Positions 23,326-32,540 of a stretch of 48,387 bases of DNA are shown one piece after another. Under the pieces are notes generated by a model. It had not been told where the DNA came from, made no database searches, and was given only the letters and a program-made list of their open reading frames with translations. Numbering within the stretch: position 1 is the stretch's first letter; each line of letters begins with the position of its first letter. This DNA comes from Flavobacteriaceae bacterium (GTDB lineage: Bacteria > Bacteroidota > Bacteroidia > Flavobacteriales > Flavobacteriaceae): contig PACX01000008.1 in NCBI GenBank assembly GCA_002702895.1, positions 1 to 48,387 on the forward strand. Direction: 5' to 3'. The position numbers and the translations under genes were made by a program.

Positions 23326-23877
23326 ATGAAAAAAACAATTATTTTTTTAAGCATTATTTTATTTTTTTCTTGTAAAACAAAAAATTCTGAATCCAAAAAA
23401 GAAACAAATAAAGTAGTAGAAAATAAAAAAGAAGACAAGGATATTATTGGATACTTTGAAAGAAATGAGTTAGAAAAAAATCCACATGTAGTTTGGTTTG
23501 ATAAAAATTATAAAAATTATGAACTAGATGAAACAATCGCAGAAAAAATTAAACCACTAATGAAAAATTTTGAAATTACGGTTTTCATGGGTACCTGGTG
23601 TGAAGAAAGTCAAAAAGATATTCCAGGATTTTTTAAACTTTGTGATTATATAAAAGCTGATAATGAAAAAATTCTATTAATTGGAATGAGTGAACAAAAA
23701 ACTACTCCTCAGAATTATGAAAATGGATTAGATATTTTTAATGTTCCAACTTATATCTTTAAAAAAAATGGAAAAGAAATTAACAGAATTGTAGAGTTTC
23801 CTGTTGAAACTTTAGAAAAAGACATTTTTAAAATTTTGAGTGGACAAGAATATAAAAATATTTACGCTGATTTTTAA
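23326..23877 (+). CDS. Thioredoxin-like lipoprotein with a CxxS active site
   Basis: A 183-residue lipoprotein (lipobox FFS-C16) with a charged linker and a thioredoxin fold from about residue 80. The redox motif is WCEES (Cys92, Ser95), so the resolving Cys of CxxC is replaced by Ser. The cis-Pro strand is FNVPTYIFKKNGKEINR. A monothiol form cannot do ordinary disulfide reduction alone; isomerase-like, glutaredoxin-like or structural roles are possible. As I recall, related flavobacterial proteins also carry WCxxS. It sits between gpmI and map with 1-bp and 3-bp gaps. Confidence 0.85.
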   Translation: MKKTIIFLSIILFFSCKTKNSESKKETNKVVENKKEDKDIIGYFERNELEKNPHVVWFDKNYKNYELDETIAEKIKPLMKNFEITVFMGTWCEESQKDIPGFFKLCDYIKADNEKILLIGMSEQKTTPQNYENGLDIFNVPTYIFKKNGKEINRIVEFPVETLEKDIFKILSGQEYKNIYADF

Positions 23878-23880
23878 AAA

Positions 23881-24684
23881 ATGAGTTTAATTAAATCTTC
23901 CGAAGAAATAGAGCTAATAAGAAAAAGTGCTCTATTGGTTTCAAAAACTTTAGGAATGTTAGCTAAAGAAATTAAACCTGGAATAAATACTCTATTTCTT
24001 GATTCTTTAGCAGAATCATTCATAAGAGATCATAAAGCTAAACCTGGATTCTTAGGATTATATGATTTCCCAAATACATTATGTGTAAGTCCAAACTCTC
24101 AAGTAGTCCATGGAATTCCAAATAAAGATGAAATTAAAGATGGAGACATACTATCCATTGATTGTGGAGTTCTCATGAATGGATATTATGGAGATCATGC
24201 ATATACTTTTGAAGTTGGAGAAGTAAAAAAAGAAATTAAACAATTATTAAAAACTGCAAAAGAATCCCTTTATTTAGGGATTAAAGAATTTAAAAAAGAT
24301 AATAGAATTGGAGATGTAGGCTATGCTATTCAAACACATAATGAATCCAATGGTTATGCTGTAGTAAAAGAACTTGTTGGACACGGCTTAGGTAAAAGCA
24401 TGCATGAAAAACCTGAAATGCCTAATTATGGTAAAAGAGGAACTGGAAAAAAGTTAAAAAATGGAATGGTAGTTGCCATTGAACCTATGATTAATATGGG
24501 AACTGCAAAAATAAATCAATTAAATGATGGGTGGACGATTTTAACTGCAGATAACTTACCTAGCGTACATTTTGAACATAACGTTGCCATAATTAATGAA
24601 AAGCCTAATTTGCTATCGACATTTGATTATATATATGACTCATTAGGAATTAAGAGTAAAGAAGAAAATCAATTTAAATCTTAA
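23881..24684 (+). CDS. map: Type I methionine aminopeptidase
   Basis: Removes the initiator methionine from nascent proteins in the cytosol. The metal ligands of the M24 pita-bread fold are in place: Asp94 (LSIDCG), Asp105 (YGDHAY), His168 (VGHGLGKSMHE), Glu201 (AIEPM) and Glu232 (HFEHNVAI). Substrate His77 (VVHGIP) is also present. The product has 267 residues, a usual length. It is the third gene of the gpmI operon. Confidence 0.96.
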   Translation: MSLIKSSEEIELIRKSALLVSKTLGMLAKEIKPGINTLFLDSLAESFIRDHKAKPGFLGLYDFPNTLCVSPNSQVVHGIPNKDEIKDGDILSIDCGVLMNGYYGDHAYTFEVGEVKKEIKQLLKTAKESLYLGIKEFKKDNRIGDVGYAIQTHNESNGYAVVKELVGHGLGKSMHEKPEMPNYGKRGTGKKLKNGMVVAIEPMINMGTAKINQLNDGWTILTADNLPSVHFEHNVAIINEKPNLLSTFDYIYDSLGIKSKEENQFKS

Positions 24685-24687
24685 AAA

Positions 24688-25458
24688 TTGGATTGGCTTA
24701 TAAAGTTTATAATTAATAAAATACCACGTCCTCAATTAATTTTTTGGAGTAATTTCTTTAGACCAATATTAGATTTTTATTACAGAGGAAATAAATTCTA
24801 TGATCCTATAAATAACAAATCATACAGAAAATTTTTACCTTATGGTTATAAAAATCAAAGAAAAAATGCTCTTAGTCCAGGAACATTATCTTTAGAAAGA
24901 CATAGATTATTATGGCTTTACTTAAAAAACAAAACAGAGTTTTTTAATGCCAAAATTAAAGTTTTACATATAGCACCTGAGCAAGCCTTTTATAAAATTC
25001 TAAAATCTATAAAAAATAAAAATTATATAACGTTTGATTTAAATTCTCCTTTAGCTGATATCAAGGGTGATATTTGCAAGATGCCATTTGAAGATAATTT
25101 TTTTGATTTTATTCTCTGCAATCACGTTTTGGAACATATAAATGATGATAAAAAAGCAATGCAAGAACTTTACAGAATATTAAATAAAAATGGAACAGCG
25201 ATATTGCAAGTTCCAATTGACTTAAATAATAAAAGGACTTTTGAAGATCCAAAAATTAAAGATAAAAATGAAAGAATTAAAAAATTTGGTCAATATGATC
25301 ATGTTAGAGTCTATGGCTTAGATTATTTTGATAGACTTAAAAAAGTTGGTTTTTATGTTGAAAAAAACAACTATGCCAAAGATTTTAAAGATGAAGAAAT
25401 TAAAAGATATAGTATAGTCAAGAATGAAATAATTCCAATTTGTAAAAAATTATTTTAA
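24688..25458 (+). CDS. Class I SAM-dependent methyltransferase
   Basis: A 256-residue methyltransferase of the type-11 fold. The SAM-binding strand is VLHIAPEQAFYKIL, a variant of the usual GxGxG motif that is known in a Bacteroidota family. It is followed by FDLNSPLADIKGDICKMPFE and FDFILCNHVLEHINDDKKAM, and AILQVPI forms a later strand. The N-terminal segment with DPINNKSYRKFLPYGY is characteristic of that family. The start is a TTG 3 bp after map (24688-24690); no ATG precedes the conserved N-terminus. The 3' end overlaps convergent apbE by 9 bp. The substrate is unknown. Confidence 0.85.
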   Translation: MDWLIKFIINKIPRPQLIFWSNFFRPILDFYYRGNKFYDPINNKSYRKFLPYGYKNQRKNALSPGTLSLERHRLLWLYLKNKTEFFNAKIKVLHIAPEQAFYKILKSIKNKNYITFDLNSPLADIKGDICKMPFEDNFFDFILCNHVLEHINDDKKAMQELYRILNKNGTAILQVPIDLNNKRTFEDPKIKDKNERIKKFGQYDHVRVYGLDYFDRLKKVGFYVEKNNYAKDFKDEEIKRYSIVKNEIIPICKKLF

Positions 25459-26463
25459 AACAAGTTTATCAAATCCATCAGTAGAAAAAATTTCAACTTC
25501 ACTTTTTTCATTATTGTAAATAATCATTATTTCAAGATTTTTTAATTGTGAAATCATTTCAATTGATTTATCCATTGGCATTGCCATGAATGAAGTAGCA
25601 TATGCATCAGCAGTAATACAGTCTTGAGCAATTACCGAAACCCCTAAGACATTAGTATTAAATGCATTTCCATTTTTTGGATTAATTGTATGTACTATTT
25701 TTTTTCCAGTTTGTTTATCAATTATATATTTTCTATAATTTCCAGAGCTAGCAAGCGCTAAATTTTGTAATTCTATTTTTTTAATAAAATTATTAGAAAA
25801 TGGCCTCAAAGGATCCGTTATTCCTACTCTCCAAAAATTATTAGTGACTAAATTTTTTCCACTAGCAACCATTTCTCCTCCGATTTCAACTAAATGATTA
25901 TTGATATTCCTACTTTTTAACATATTTGAAATTACATCAACGCTATATCCTTTTGCGATAGCATTAAAATCTAAATAAATTCCTTTTTTTTCTTTATAAA
26001 TAAAATTGTCTCTCAATGAAACTTTATCAAAGCCCGTTAAATTCATTATACTTTCTATATTAATGGGATTTTTTGAATCATTTTTTGGTCCTAATCCATA
26101 TGCTTTGACTAAAAGTCCAATAGTTGGATCAAAAAATCCATCTGTAGATTCCCAGATGACCTTAGATTTATTAAAAACTTTTTTAAAATGATTATCAATT
26201 TTTATTGAATCTATATCATCATTTATTTTGGAAATATCCGAATTTGAAATATAAGTTGATAGGGAATTATTTATTTCAAAAAAAATAGAATCAGTTATAA
26301 CATCAATATTTTTTAATGGATGATTAGACGTGTATAAAATTTTAAAAGAAGTTCCTAAAGCATTTCCTGAATAAGAATGAATACTAACTTCATTAGAACA
26401 ACTAATAATTGTACATGCTAAAAATAAAATCAAATTCTTGAGCACCTTTAAATGTAAGAACAT
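25450..26463 (-). CDS. apbE: FAD:protein FMN transferase
   Basis: ApbE attaches FMN covalently to a threonine of target flavoproteins, here presumably NqrB and NqrC. It is exported as a lipoprotein (lipobox TIIS-C22), which places it on the periplasmic face where the NQR flavins lie. Typical segments are ALGTSFKILY, DPTIGLLVKAYGLG, YLDFNAIAKGYSVD, EIGGEMVASGKN and the metal-binding DCITADAYATSFM. Length is 337 residues. It lies 38 bp downstream of nqrF on the same strand, so the substrate and modifier genes are in one operon. Confidence 0.94.
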   Translation of the reverse strand: MFLHLKVLKNLILFLACTIISCSNEVSIHSYSGNALGTSFKILYTSNHPLKNIDVITDSIFFEINNSLSTYISNSDISKINDDIDSIKIDNHFKKVFNKSKVIWESTDGFFDPTIGLLVKAYGLGPKNDSKNPINIESIMNLTGFDKVSLRDNFIYKEKKGIYLDFNAIAKGYSVDVISNMLKSRNINNHLVEIGGEMVASGKNLVTNNFWRVGITDPLRPFSNNFIKKIELQNLALASSGNYRKYIIDKQTGKKIVHTINPKNGNAFNTNVLGVSVIAQDCITADAYATSFMAMPMDKSIEMISQLKNLEIMIIYNNEKSEVEIFSTDGFDKLVLK

Positions 26464-26501
26464 TATTTAAAATTATATAGTTAAGATAAAACTATAATTA
26501 G

Positions 26502-27803
26502 TTACCCTCCAAAATCATCAAATCTAACATTCTCTGGTGGTACACCAAAATCATCTGCCATTTTTTCAATAGCTTGATTCATAAGTGGAGGCCCACAAAA
26601 ATATACTTCAATATCTTCAGGAGCTTCGTGATGTATTAAATAATTGTCAATAAGTGTTTGATGAACAAAACCAACAAAACCATCACCTTCTCCTTCTAAA
26701 CCATCCTTAATTTTCCAATTATCTTCTTTGTTAGGTTCAGAAAGTGCCATATAAAATTTGAAATTTGGAAAATCTTTTTCAAGAGCTTTAAAATGATCTA
26801 TATAAAACAATTCTCTTTTAGACCTTCCTCCATACCAAAAATTCACTTTTCTTCCACTCTTTAACGTTCTAAATAAATGATATAAGTGAGATCTCATTGG
26901 GGCCATTCCTGCTCCTCCACCAACATATAACATTTCTGCTTCAGAATGGTTAATAAAAAATTCTCCGTATGGTCCTGAAATAGTGACTTTATCTCCCGGT
27001 TTTTTAGAAAATATGTAGGAAGATGCTATTCCAGGATTAACATCCTTCCATCCATTTACAGTTCTGTCCCATGGTGGAGTAGCAATTCGTACGTTTAACA
27101 TTATTTCTTTCCCTTCTGCTGGATAAGATGCCATAGAATATGCTCTTTCAACTGATTCAGAGTTTTTCATTTTAAGATCCCAAAGATTAAATTTATCCCA
27201 TTCAAGTTTAAATTTTTCAGGATCACTTGGATGTTCATCAGGATGTGCACTAATATCCATTTCTTTATAATCAATTTCGCATTCAGGTATTTCAATTTGA
27301 ATATATCCTCCAGCTTTATATCCCATATCTGCAGGAATTTCTACTACAAATTCTTTAATAAAAGAAGCTACATTCCAGTTTCTTACAACAGTTGCTTCCC
27401 ACTTTTTAATTCCAAATACTTCCTCTGGGACTTCGATTTTCATATTTTCCTTAACTTTAACTTGACAACCAAGTCTCCATCCTTCTGAAATTTCCTTCCT
27501 ACTGAAATGAGGGATTTCTGTGGGTAAAATTTCTCCCCCACCTTCTTTTACAACACATTTACACTGAACACAAGTTCCTCCACCTCCACAAGCAGATGGT
27601 AAGAAAATTTTATTATTTCCAAGAGTTGATAATAAAGTTCCTCCAGAAGAAACTTCTACTTCATTTTCTCCATTAACTAAAAGAGTAACTGGTCCTGAAG
27701 GTAATAATTTAGCTTTTACTCCAAGAAGCATTCCAACCAAAAGAAAAACAATTATTAGAAAAATAATTATACTAAAAAAAATATATGTGGAGATAGACAA
27801 CAT
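26502..27803 (-). CDS. nqrF: Na+-translocating NADH:quinone reductase subunit F
   Basis: NqrF takes electrons from NADH via FAD and a 2Fe-2S centre into the Na+-pumping complex. A single N-terminal helix (residues 7-28) anchors it. The ferredoxin cluster cysteines are Cys72, Cys78, Cys81 and Cys113 ([12 protein letters not shown], then LGCQV). Flavin and NADH motifs are RAYSMASYP, the [17 protein letters not shown] loop and [11 protein letters not shown]. Length is 433 residues. It is the last nqr gene in the operon, before apbE. Confidence 0.97.
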   Translation of the reverse strand: MLSISTYIFFSIIIFLIIVFLLVGMLLGVKAKLLPSGPVTLLVNGENEVEVSSGGTLLSTLGNNKIFLPSACGGGGTCVQCKCVVKEGGGEILPTEIPHFSRKEISEGWRLGCQVKVKENMKIEVPEEVFGIKKWEATVVRNWNVASFIKEFVVEIPADMGYKAGGYIQIEIPECEIDYKEMDISAHPDEHPSDPEKFKLEWDKFNLWDLKMKNSESVERAYSMASYPAEGKEIMLNVRIATPPWDRTVNGWKDVNPGIASSYIFSKKPGDKVTISGPYGEFFINHSEAEMLYVGGGAGMAPMRSHLYHLFRTLKSGRKVNFWYGGRSKRELFYIDHFKALEKDFPNFKFYMALSEPNKEDNWKIKDGLEGEGDGFVGFVHQTLIDNYLIHHEAPEDIEVYFCGPPLMNQAIEKMADDFGVPPENVRFDDFGG

Positions 27804-27807
27804 AAAA

Positions 27808-28428
27808 TTATAATTTTATTCCCATAAAACTCATAAAACCAAAGGCCATTAATCCAGTTATAATAAAAGTAATTCCCAATCCCCTTAGAGGTGCTGGAAC
27901 ATTTGAATATGCCATTTTTTCTCTAATTGCTGCAATTGCAACAATTGCTAAAAACCATCCTATTCCAGACCCAAACCCATAAACCGCAGCCTCAGATACT
28001 CCTGAAAAATCTTTTATTTGCATAAAAAGAGAACCACCTAAAATTGCACAGTTAACTGCTATAAGAGGCAAGAATATTCCGAGTGATCCATATAATGCAG
28101 GTGAAAATTTTTCAACAATCATTTCTACTAATTGCACCATTGATGCTATAACTGCAATAAACATTATTAAGCTCAAAAAACTTAAGTCTAATTCTGCATA
28201 CTTAGGGCCTAACCAAATTAATGCACCATCAGCCAATAAATATGAATCAATTAAATAATTCAATGGAACAGTGATAGTTAATACAAAAATTACCGCAAGT
28301 CCCATCCCAACTCCATTTCTTAAAGTCTTAGAAATCGCTAAATAAGAACACATTCCGAGGAAATATGCAAAAACCATATTTTCTATAAATATACTTTTGA
28401 CAAAAAGATTAGCGTACTGTTCCCACAT
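27808..28428 (-). CDS. nqrE: Na+-translocating NADH:quinone reductase subunit E
   Basis: A six-helix membrane subunit of NQR that, with NqrD, holds the intramembrane Fe-S centre and forms the Na+ path. The start [21 protein letters not shown] and the Cys-bearing segments [19 protein letters not shown] and [13 protein letters not shown] are typical. Length is 206 residues. Gaps are 4 bp to nqrF and 9 bp from nqrD. Confidence 0.97.
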   Translation of the reverse strand: MWEQYANLFVKSIFIENMVFAYFLGMCSYLAISKTLRNGVGMGLAVIFVLTITVPLNYLIDSYLLADGALIWLGPKYAELDLSFLSLIMFIAVIASMVQLVEMIVEKFSPALYGSLGIFLPLIAVNCAILGGSLFMQIKDFSGVSEAAVYGFGSGIGWFLAIVAIAAIREKMAYSNVPAPLRGLGITFIITGLMAFGFMSFMGIKL

Positions 28429-28437
28429 ATTTTTTTA

Positions 28438-29124
28438 TTATCTCTGCTCTATTAAATCTCTATTTCTTGATCTTTGAATCCAAATTATTATTCCAACAGT
28501 TATCAATGCCATTGGAGATAACAACATAAGTCCATTATTTTCATAACCCATTTCGTAAATGAAATCAGGAATTACTTGAAAACCCATTAAATTTCCTGAG
28601 CCTAAAAGTTCTCTAAAAAATGCTACTGCAATTAAAATTGCTCCATAACCAAATGCATTTCCAACTCCATCCAAAAATGATTTCCAAACACCATTTCCTA
28701 ATGCAAAAGCCTCTAATCTGCCCATTACTATGCAATTGGTAACAATTAGTCCAATAAAAATTGAAAGTTCTTTACTAACATCATAAGCGTAGGCCATTAA
28801 AAACTGATCTACAAGAGCTACAAGTGATGATATAACAACTAAAAAAACAATAATTCTGATTCTGTTTGGAATTAAATCTCTTAAAATTGAAATAATAACA
28901 TTACTACATGCCATAACAAATATCACAGAAAAAGTCATAACAATGGCTGGCCAAAGTTGAACAGTTATTGCTAAAGCAGAACAAATACCAAGTACTTGAA
29001 CTGTGATAGGATTATTATCATCTAATGGATCTTTTAATAACTGTCTATTTTTTTTTGAAAAAAGAGGCTCTTTTCCTTTAGAAATAAAAAGAAGTAAAGG
29101 GTTTTTGTTTTTCAATTTTTTCAT
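28438..29124 (-). CDS. nqrD: Na+-translocating NADH:quinone reductase subunit D
   Basis: Membrane subunit paired with NqrE. Cys-containing motifs LGICSALAI and TNCIVMGRLEAFALGN match the family, and six hydrophobic helices are visible. The basic N-terminus (KKNRQLLKDPLDDNNPITVQ) is usual. Length is 228 residues. It follows nqrC with a 1-bp gap. Confidence 0.97.
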   Translation of the reverse strand: MKKLKNKNPLLLFISKGKEPLFSKKNRQLLKDPLDDNNPITVQVLGICSALAITVQLWPAIVMTFSVIFVMACSNVIISILRDLIPNRIRIIVFLVVISSLVALVDQFLMAYAYDVSKELSIFIGLIVTNCIVMGRLEAFALGNGVWKSFLDGVGNAFGYGAILIAVAFFRELLGSGNLMGFQVIPDFIYEMGYENNGLMLLSPMALITVGIIIWIQRSRNRDLIEQR

Positions 29125-29125
29125 T

Positions 29126-29857
29126 TTAATTAATCATTGAATTTAACTTTATCTCTTCAAAATAAGGTAAATAATTATTAAGTCTTTCTTTAATCATATT
29201 TGTTACACCATCACCAGTTATAGTAGAACCAGAAATTGCATCAACTTCGTAATCATCTTTATCCAGATTATTAGGGTCATTATTACCTTTTAAAACGGTA
29301 ATTCCTGTTAGTTTACCCATTTCATCAAAAACCTTCTCATCTGTAAAGCTTTCCTTAAACCAATCCTTAGTAATTTCAGCACCTAGTCCTGCAGTCTCAC
29401 CTTTGTGATCGAATGAAACTCCTTTAATAGTTTTTAAATCATTTTTCAAAGACATATATCCCCAAATTGCATCCCATAATCCAACACCACGTAATTCAAT
29501 TATGTAATATTTTTCCGAATCAATTTCAGCAATGTAAAGTGGAAAGTGCTGATCCTTGTAATCCTTTTTTATTTCTTTTGCTAAAACAATATCAGAGAAT
29601 GGATTAATTTGATTATTAACAGATCCATCTATTTTTAATGCTAATTCTTCAATAATATATTTTTTATATAATTGCTCAGACTCATCCCTAGTAACATTAA
29701 TTCCTACAGTAGACAAAATATTTTGCATTTTTTCTTTTCTTATATTTTCATTTTGTAAATCTTTTAAAGATTGAGAAGTATAAGCTAAGACTGTTGCAAC
29801 AACTAAAACCATAAGGGTTGCAAATAAAAAAGTATATAAATTTGAATCTCTATCCAT
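29126..29857 (-). CDS. nqrC: Na+-translocating NADH:quinone reductase subunit C
   Basis: A periplasm-facing FMN subunit anchored by one N-terminal helix (FLFATLMVLVVATVLAYT). The FMN attachment motif is DAISGST with the modified residue predicted as Thr212 (SGAT in Vibrio). The segment DHKGETAGLGAEI is also conserved. ATG 29857 (MDRDSNLYTF) is chosen over an in-frame TTG three codons upstream that would overlap nqrB. The product has 243 residues. A substrate of the ApbE encoded downstream. Confidence 0.96.
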   Translation of the reverse strand: MDRDSNLYTFLFATLMVLVVATVLAYTSQSLKDLQNENIRKEKMQNILSTVGINVTRDESEQLYKKYIIEELALKIDGSVNNQINPFSDIVLAKEIKKDYKDQHFPLYIAEIDSEKYYIIELRGVGLWDAIWGYMSLKNDLKTIKGVSFDHKGETAGLGAEITKDWFKESFTDEKVFDEMGKLTGITVLKGNNDPNNLDKDDYEVDAISGSTITGDGVTNMIKERLNNYLPYFEEIKLNSMIN

Positions 29858-29858
29858 A

Positions 29859-31016
29859 TTAAGCAATATTTAAAGCAGTTTTAATCATTCTTTTTTTTCT
29901 TCTTTTAATGTTTGCTTCAATAACATAATGATCAATTGTTGGTGCAAAAACATTCATAAGTAGAATAGCTAGCATAACTCCCTCAGGATATGCTGGATTA
30001 AATACTCTAATGAGAATACAAAAAATTCCAATTAAAAAACCATATATCCACTTACCTTTTACCGTTTGAGTTGCTGAAACAGGATCAGTTGCCATAAAAA
30101 CAATTCCAAAAGCAAATCCACCAACCATCATTTGATTTATCCAGCTAAAACTCATCAACTCATTTGCACCCCAAAGATTAAATAATAATCCCATAATAGC
30201 TGCTCCGATTACTCCACTAACCATTATTCTCCAGCTTCCAACTCCAGTATATATTAAAATAAATGCACCAATTATAACCATTAATGTTGATGTTTCTGCA
30301 ATAGATCCTGGAATTGATCCCATAAACATTTGCAAAGGATCATAGTTTAATGAACTCTCTCCTGATGCTAAAACACCCAAAATAGTCTCCCCTGATACTC
30401 CATCAATATTGGAGGCCTCAGAGACCCAAACTTGATTGCCAGACATATATGTCGGATAGGCAAAAAATGCAAATGCTCTAGCTGTTAATGCAGGATTCAA
30501 AATATTCATTCCAGTTCCACCAAATGCTTCCTTACCAATTATGACAGCAAATGCAACAGAAAGTCCAACCATCCATAATGGAATGTCTACTGGCATAATC
30601 ATAGGGATCAAAAGTCCTGTTACTAAATACCCTTCATTTACTTCATGCCCTCTAAAAACTGCAAATGCAAATTCTATTGCGAGACCTACAATATATGATA
30701 CAGCAATCATAGGAACTATTTTAAGAGATCCGTGAATAAATAAATCTAATGTATTGTATTCCAAATCTAACTGAGAATAATATTGATATCCAGTATTATA
30801 AATTCCATAAAACAAGGCAGGTAACAAGGCTATAATAACTGTTATCATAGTTCTTTTTAAGTCAACAGCATCTCTTATATGAGCACCATATTTAGTGGTA
30901 TGCTTTGGGACAAATAGAAAAGTATCTAAGGCATTAAAAGCAGGTGCTAATCTTTCCCATTTTTCACCTTTATTAAAAGGTTTTTTTAGCTTATCTATAG
31001 TTTTTCTAATATTCAT
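29859..31016 (-). CDS. nqrB: Na+-translocating NADH:quinone reductase subunit B
   Basis: A polytopic subunit (about ten helices) that carries covalent FMN and riboflavin and forms the Na+ channel core. The FMN attachment region reads DGVSGETILG, with predicted Thr211; the usual motif is SGAT, so Glu replaces Ala. The following GSIPGSIAETSTL and the segments FGGTGMNILNPALTARAFAF and FMATDPVSATQT are typical. Length is 385 residues, slightly under the common value of about 410. Gaps are 1 bp to nqrC and 12 bp from nqrA. Confidence 0.97.
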   Translation of the reverse strand: MNIRKTIDKLKKPFNKGEKWERLAPAFNALDTFLFVPKHTTKYGAHIRDAVDLKRTMITVIIALLPALFYGIYNTGYQYYSQLDLEYNTLDLFIHGSLKIVPMIAVSYIVGLAIEFAFAVFRGHEVNEGYLVTGLLIPMIMPVDIPLWMVGLSVAFAVIIGKEAFGGTGMNILNPALTARAFAFFAYPTYMSGNQVWVSEASNIDGVSGETILGVLASGESSLNYDPLQMFMGSIPGSIAETSTLMVIIGAFILIYTGVGSWRIMVSGVIGAAIMGLLFNLWGANELMSFSWINQMMVGGFAFGIVFMATDPVSATQTVKGKWIYGFLIGIFCILIRVFNPAYPEGVMLAILLMNVFAPTIDHYVIEANIKRRKKRMIKTALNIA

Positions 31017-31028
31017 TTTAATAAATAA

Positions 31029-32384
31029 TTAACCAACTTCTTCAATCATTAAATCAAGTCCTTTTCTTATTATATATTGAGCCTCTATTTTTGAAGAGGA
31101 GGAATAATCTATAAGAGAAAAATCCTCGGGAGCAACTTCATAAATTCCCAAATTTTCCATTTTGTCAATATTTCCAACCATACATTCTTTAAGCAATTGC
31201 ATAGGAAAAATATCCATAGGAAAAACTTTCTCCATTTCACCTGTTACTACAAATGCTCTTTCTTCACCATTCAAATTTGTATCCAAATCATATTTTTTAT
31301 TTGGAAATAGCCAAGAAAAAGAGGTTTTATAAATACTTGGCACCTCATTATTAATAAATGGAACCCAACCAAACATTCTGTAGTTGTTTCCTTCCCTGAG
31401 AACAGACACTGTATTGTTGTAAAAGCCTATATAATTATCTGGTTCAACTTTAACTCCACTTAAAACATCTCCATTAATAATTCTTAATGAATCATTTAAA
31501 TCAATGCCGGCATCATTAATAATCTCACTTAATTCGGATCCAACAATTGTTTTATAATATTGAGGATTTTTAACTGGTGCACCTGAAATTGCTAAGGTTC
31601 TTATTGGGTTATAAGTTCCTTTTAAAAATAATCTTCCTAAAATTGCAACATCTTCTGGACCTAATATCCAAACTCTTTCACCTTGATTAATAGGATTAAT
31701 ATGATGAATTTGAACTCCCACATTTCCTGAAGGATGAGGACCGCTCACAAAATGAACTTTTATATTATTTATTTTATTAATAAATGTTGGAATATCTTTT
31801 TTAACACAAATATTTATTTCACCATCGGTTAATTTGGACAAAACTTTTAAACCTGTTTTAAACTCCTCTTTCTGATCATCTAGAATAATTTGAAAATCAG
31901 CGGAAATTGGAGCACTATTAAATGTAGAAACAAAAATAGATTTTGGTTTATCTGAAGGGTTTGCAATTATATCATATGGTCTTTGTTTAATGAAAGGCCA
32001 ACATCCTGAGTTTAAAATAAAATTTTTAATTTCTTTTTCATTCAATATCTCAAAATCAATAATTTTAGGCTCTACATTTTTTTGATTTTTATCTACATCA
32101 ATAATTATTTCTATAATTTTTCTTTTTGCTCCCCTTACAATTTCTCTAATTGTTCCATCAACTGGCGAACAAAATTTTATTCTCTCATCCTTTTTTGAAT
32201 AAAAAATGACATCACCAATATTTATTTTTTGATCTATTTTTACAACCATTTTGGGTATAATTAAATGAAAATCGGATGGATTTAGAGAGATAGATTTAGG
32301 GTAAGGTGCGTTTTTAACGATGTTTTTGGCAGCACCTTTCAAATTAATGGTTAAACCATTTTTAATTCTGATGTCGTTTGACAT
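31029..32384 (-). CDS. nqrA: Na+-translocating NADH:quinone reductase subunit A
   Basis: A peripheral cytosolic subunit associated with quinone binding, with the lipoyl-like N-terminal fold (IRIKNGLTINLKG, FCSPVDGTIREIVRGAKRKI). Further conserved segments are GHPSGNVGVQIHHINPI-like (HFVSGPHPSGNVGVQIHHI), ALGISGAPV-like (LAISGAPVKNPQYY) and FPMQLLKECMVGN near the C-terminus. Length is 451 residues. First gene of the nqr operon, with an exact -7 element 26 bp upstream of the ATG. Confidence 0.97.
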   Translation of the reverse strand: MSNDIRIKNGLTINLKGAAKNIVKNAPYPKSISLNPSDFHLIIPKMVVKIDQKINIGDVIFYSKKDERIKFCSPVDGTIREIVRGAKRKIIEIIIDVDKNQKNVEPKIIDFEILNEKEIKNFILNSGCWPFIKQRPYDIIANPSDKPKSIFVSTFNSAPISADFQIILDDQKEEFKTGLKVLSKLTDGEINICVKKDIPTFINKINNIKVHFVSGPHPSGNVGVQIHHINPINQGERVWILGPEDVAILGRLFLKGTYNPIRTLAISGAPVKNPQYYKTIVGSELSEIINDAGIDLNDSLRIINGDVLSGVKVEPDNYIGFYNNTVSVLREGNNYRMFGWVPFINNEVPSIYKTSFSWLFPNKKYDLDTNLNGEERAFVVTGEMEKVFPMDIFPMQLLKECMVGNIDKMENLGIYEVAPEDFSLIDYSSSSKIEAQYIIRKGLDLMIEEVG

Positions 32385-32410
32385 ATTTGTTTGTAGTGAC
32401 TAATCGGTGG

Positions 32411-32418
32411 CAAATTTA
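32411..32418 (-). promoter_or_regulatory. -7 element (TAAATTTG) for the nqrABCDEF-apbE operon
   Basis: Exact TAnnTTTG on the minus strand, 26 bp upstream of the nqrA ATG in the 156-bp divergent gap with the T9SS plug gene. No TTG at the usual -33 spacing. For the plug gene only a near match (TATCTTTA, 32525-32532) is present. Confidence 0.55.
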
Positions 32419-32540
32419 TTAATTTAAACCCTTAAGTAAAAGTCGATTGAAGATTAATTTATTAATAAAGTTTTTATTTATATTGATTCTAAATAGTGGA
32501 TAATTTTTGATTTTTTATTTATAATATCTTTACACTCGAA

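Noticed and set aside
30090-30320. NqrB GSIAETSTL as the FMN acceptor site.
   Set aside because: The D-x-x-S-G-x-T pattern that ApbE uses is the DGVSGET site about 30 residues earlier.
32385-32540. Riboswitch or small RNA in the nqrA-plug gap.
   Set aside because: A+T-rich sequence with only short inverted repeats; no conserved aptamer core could be seen.
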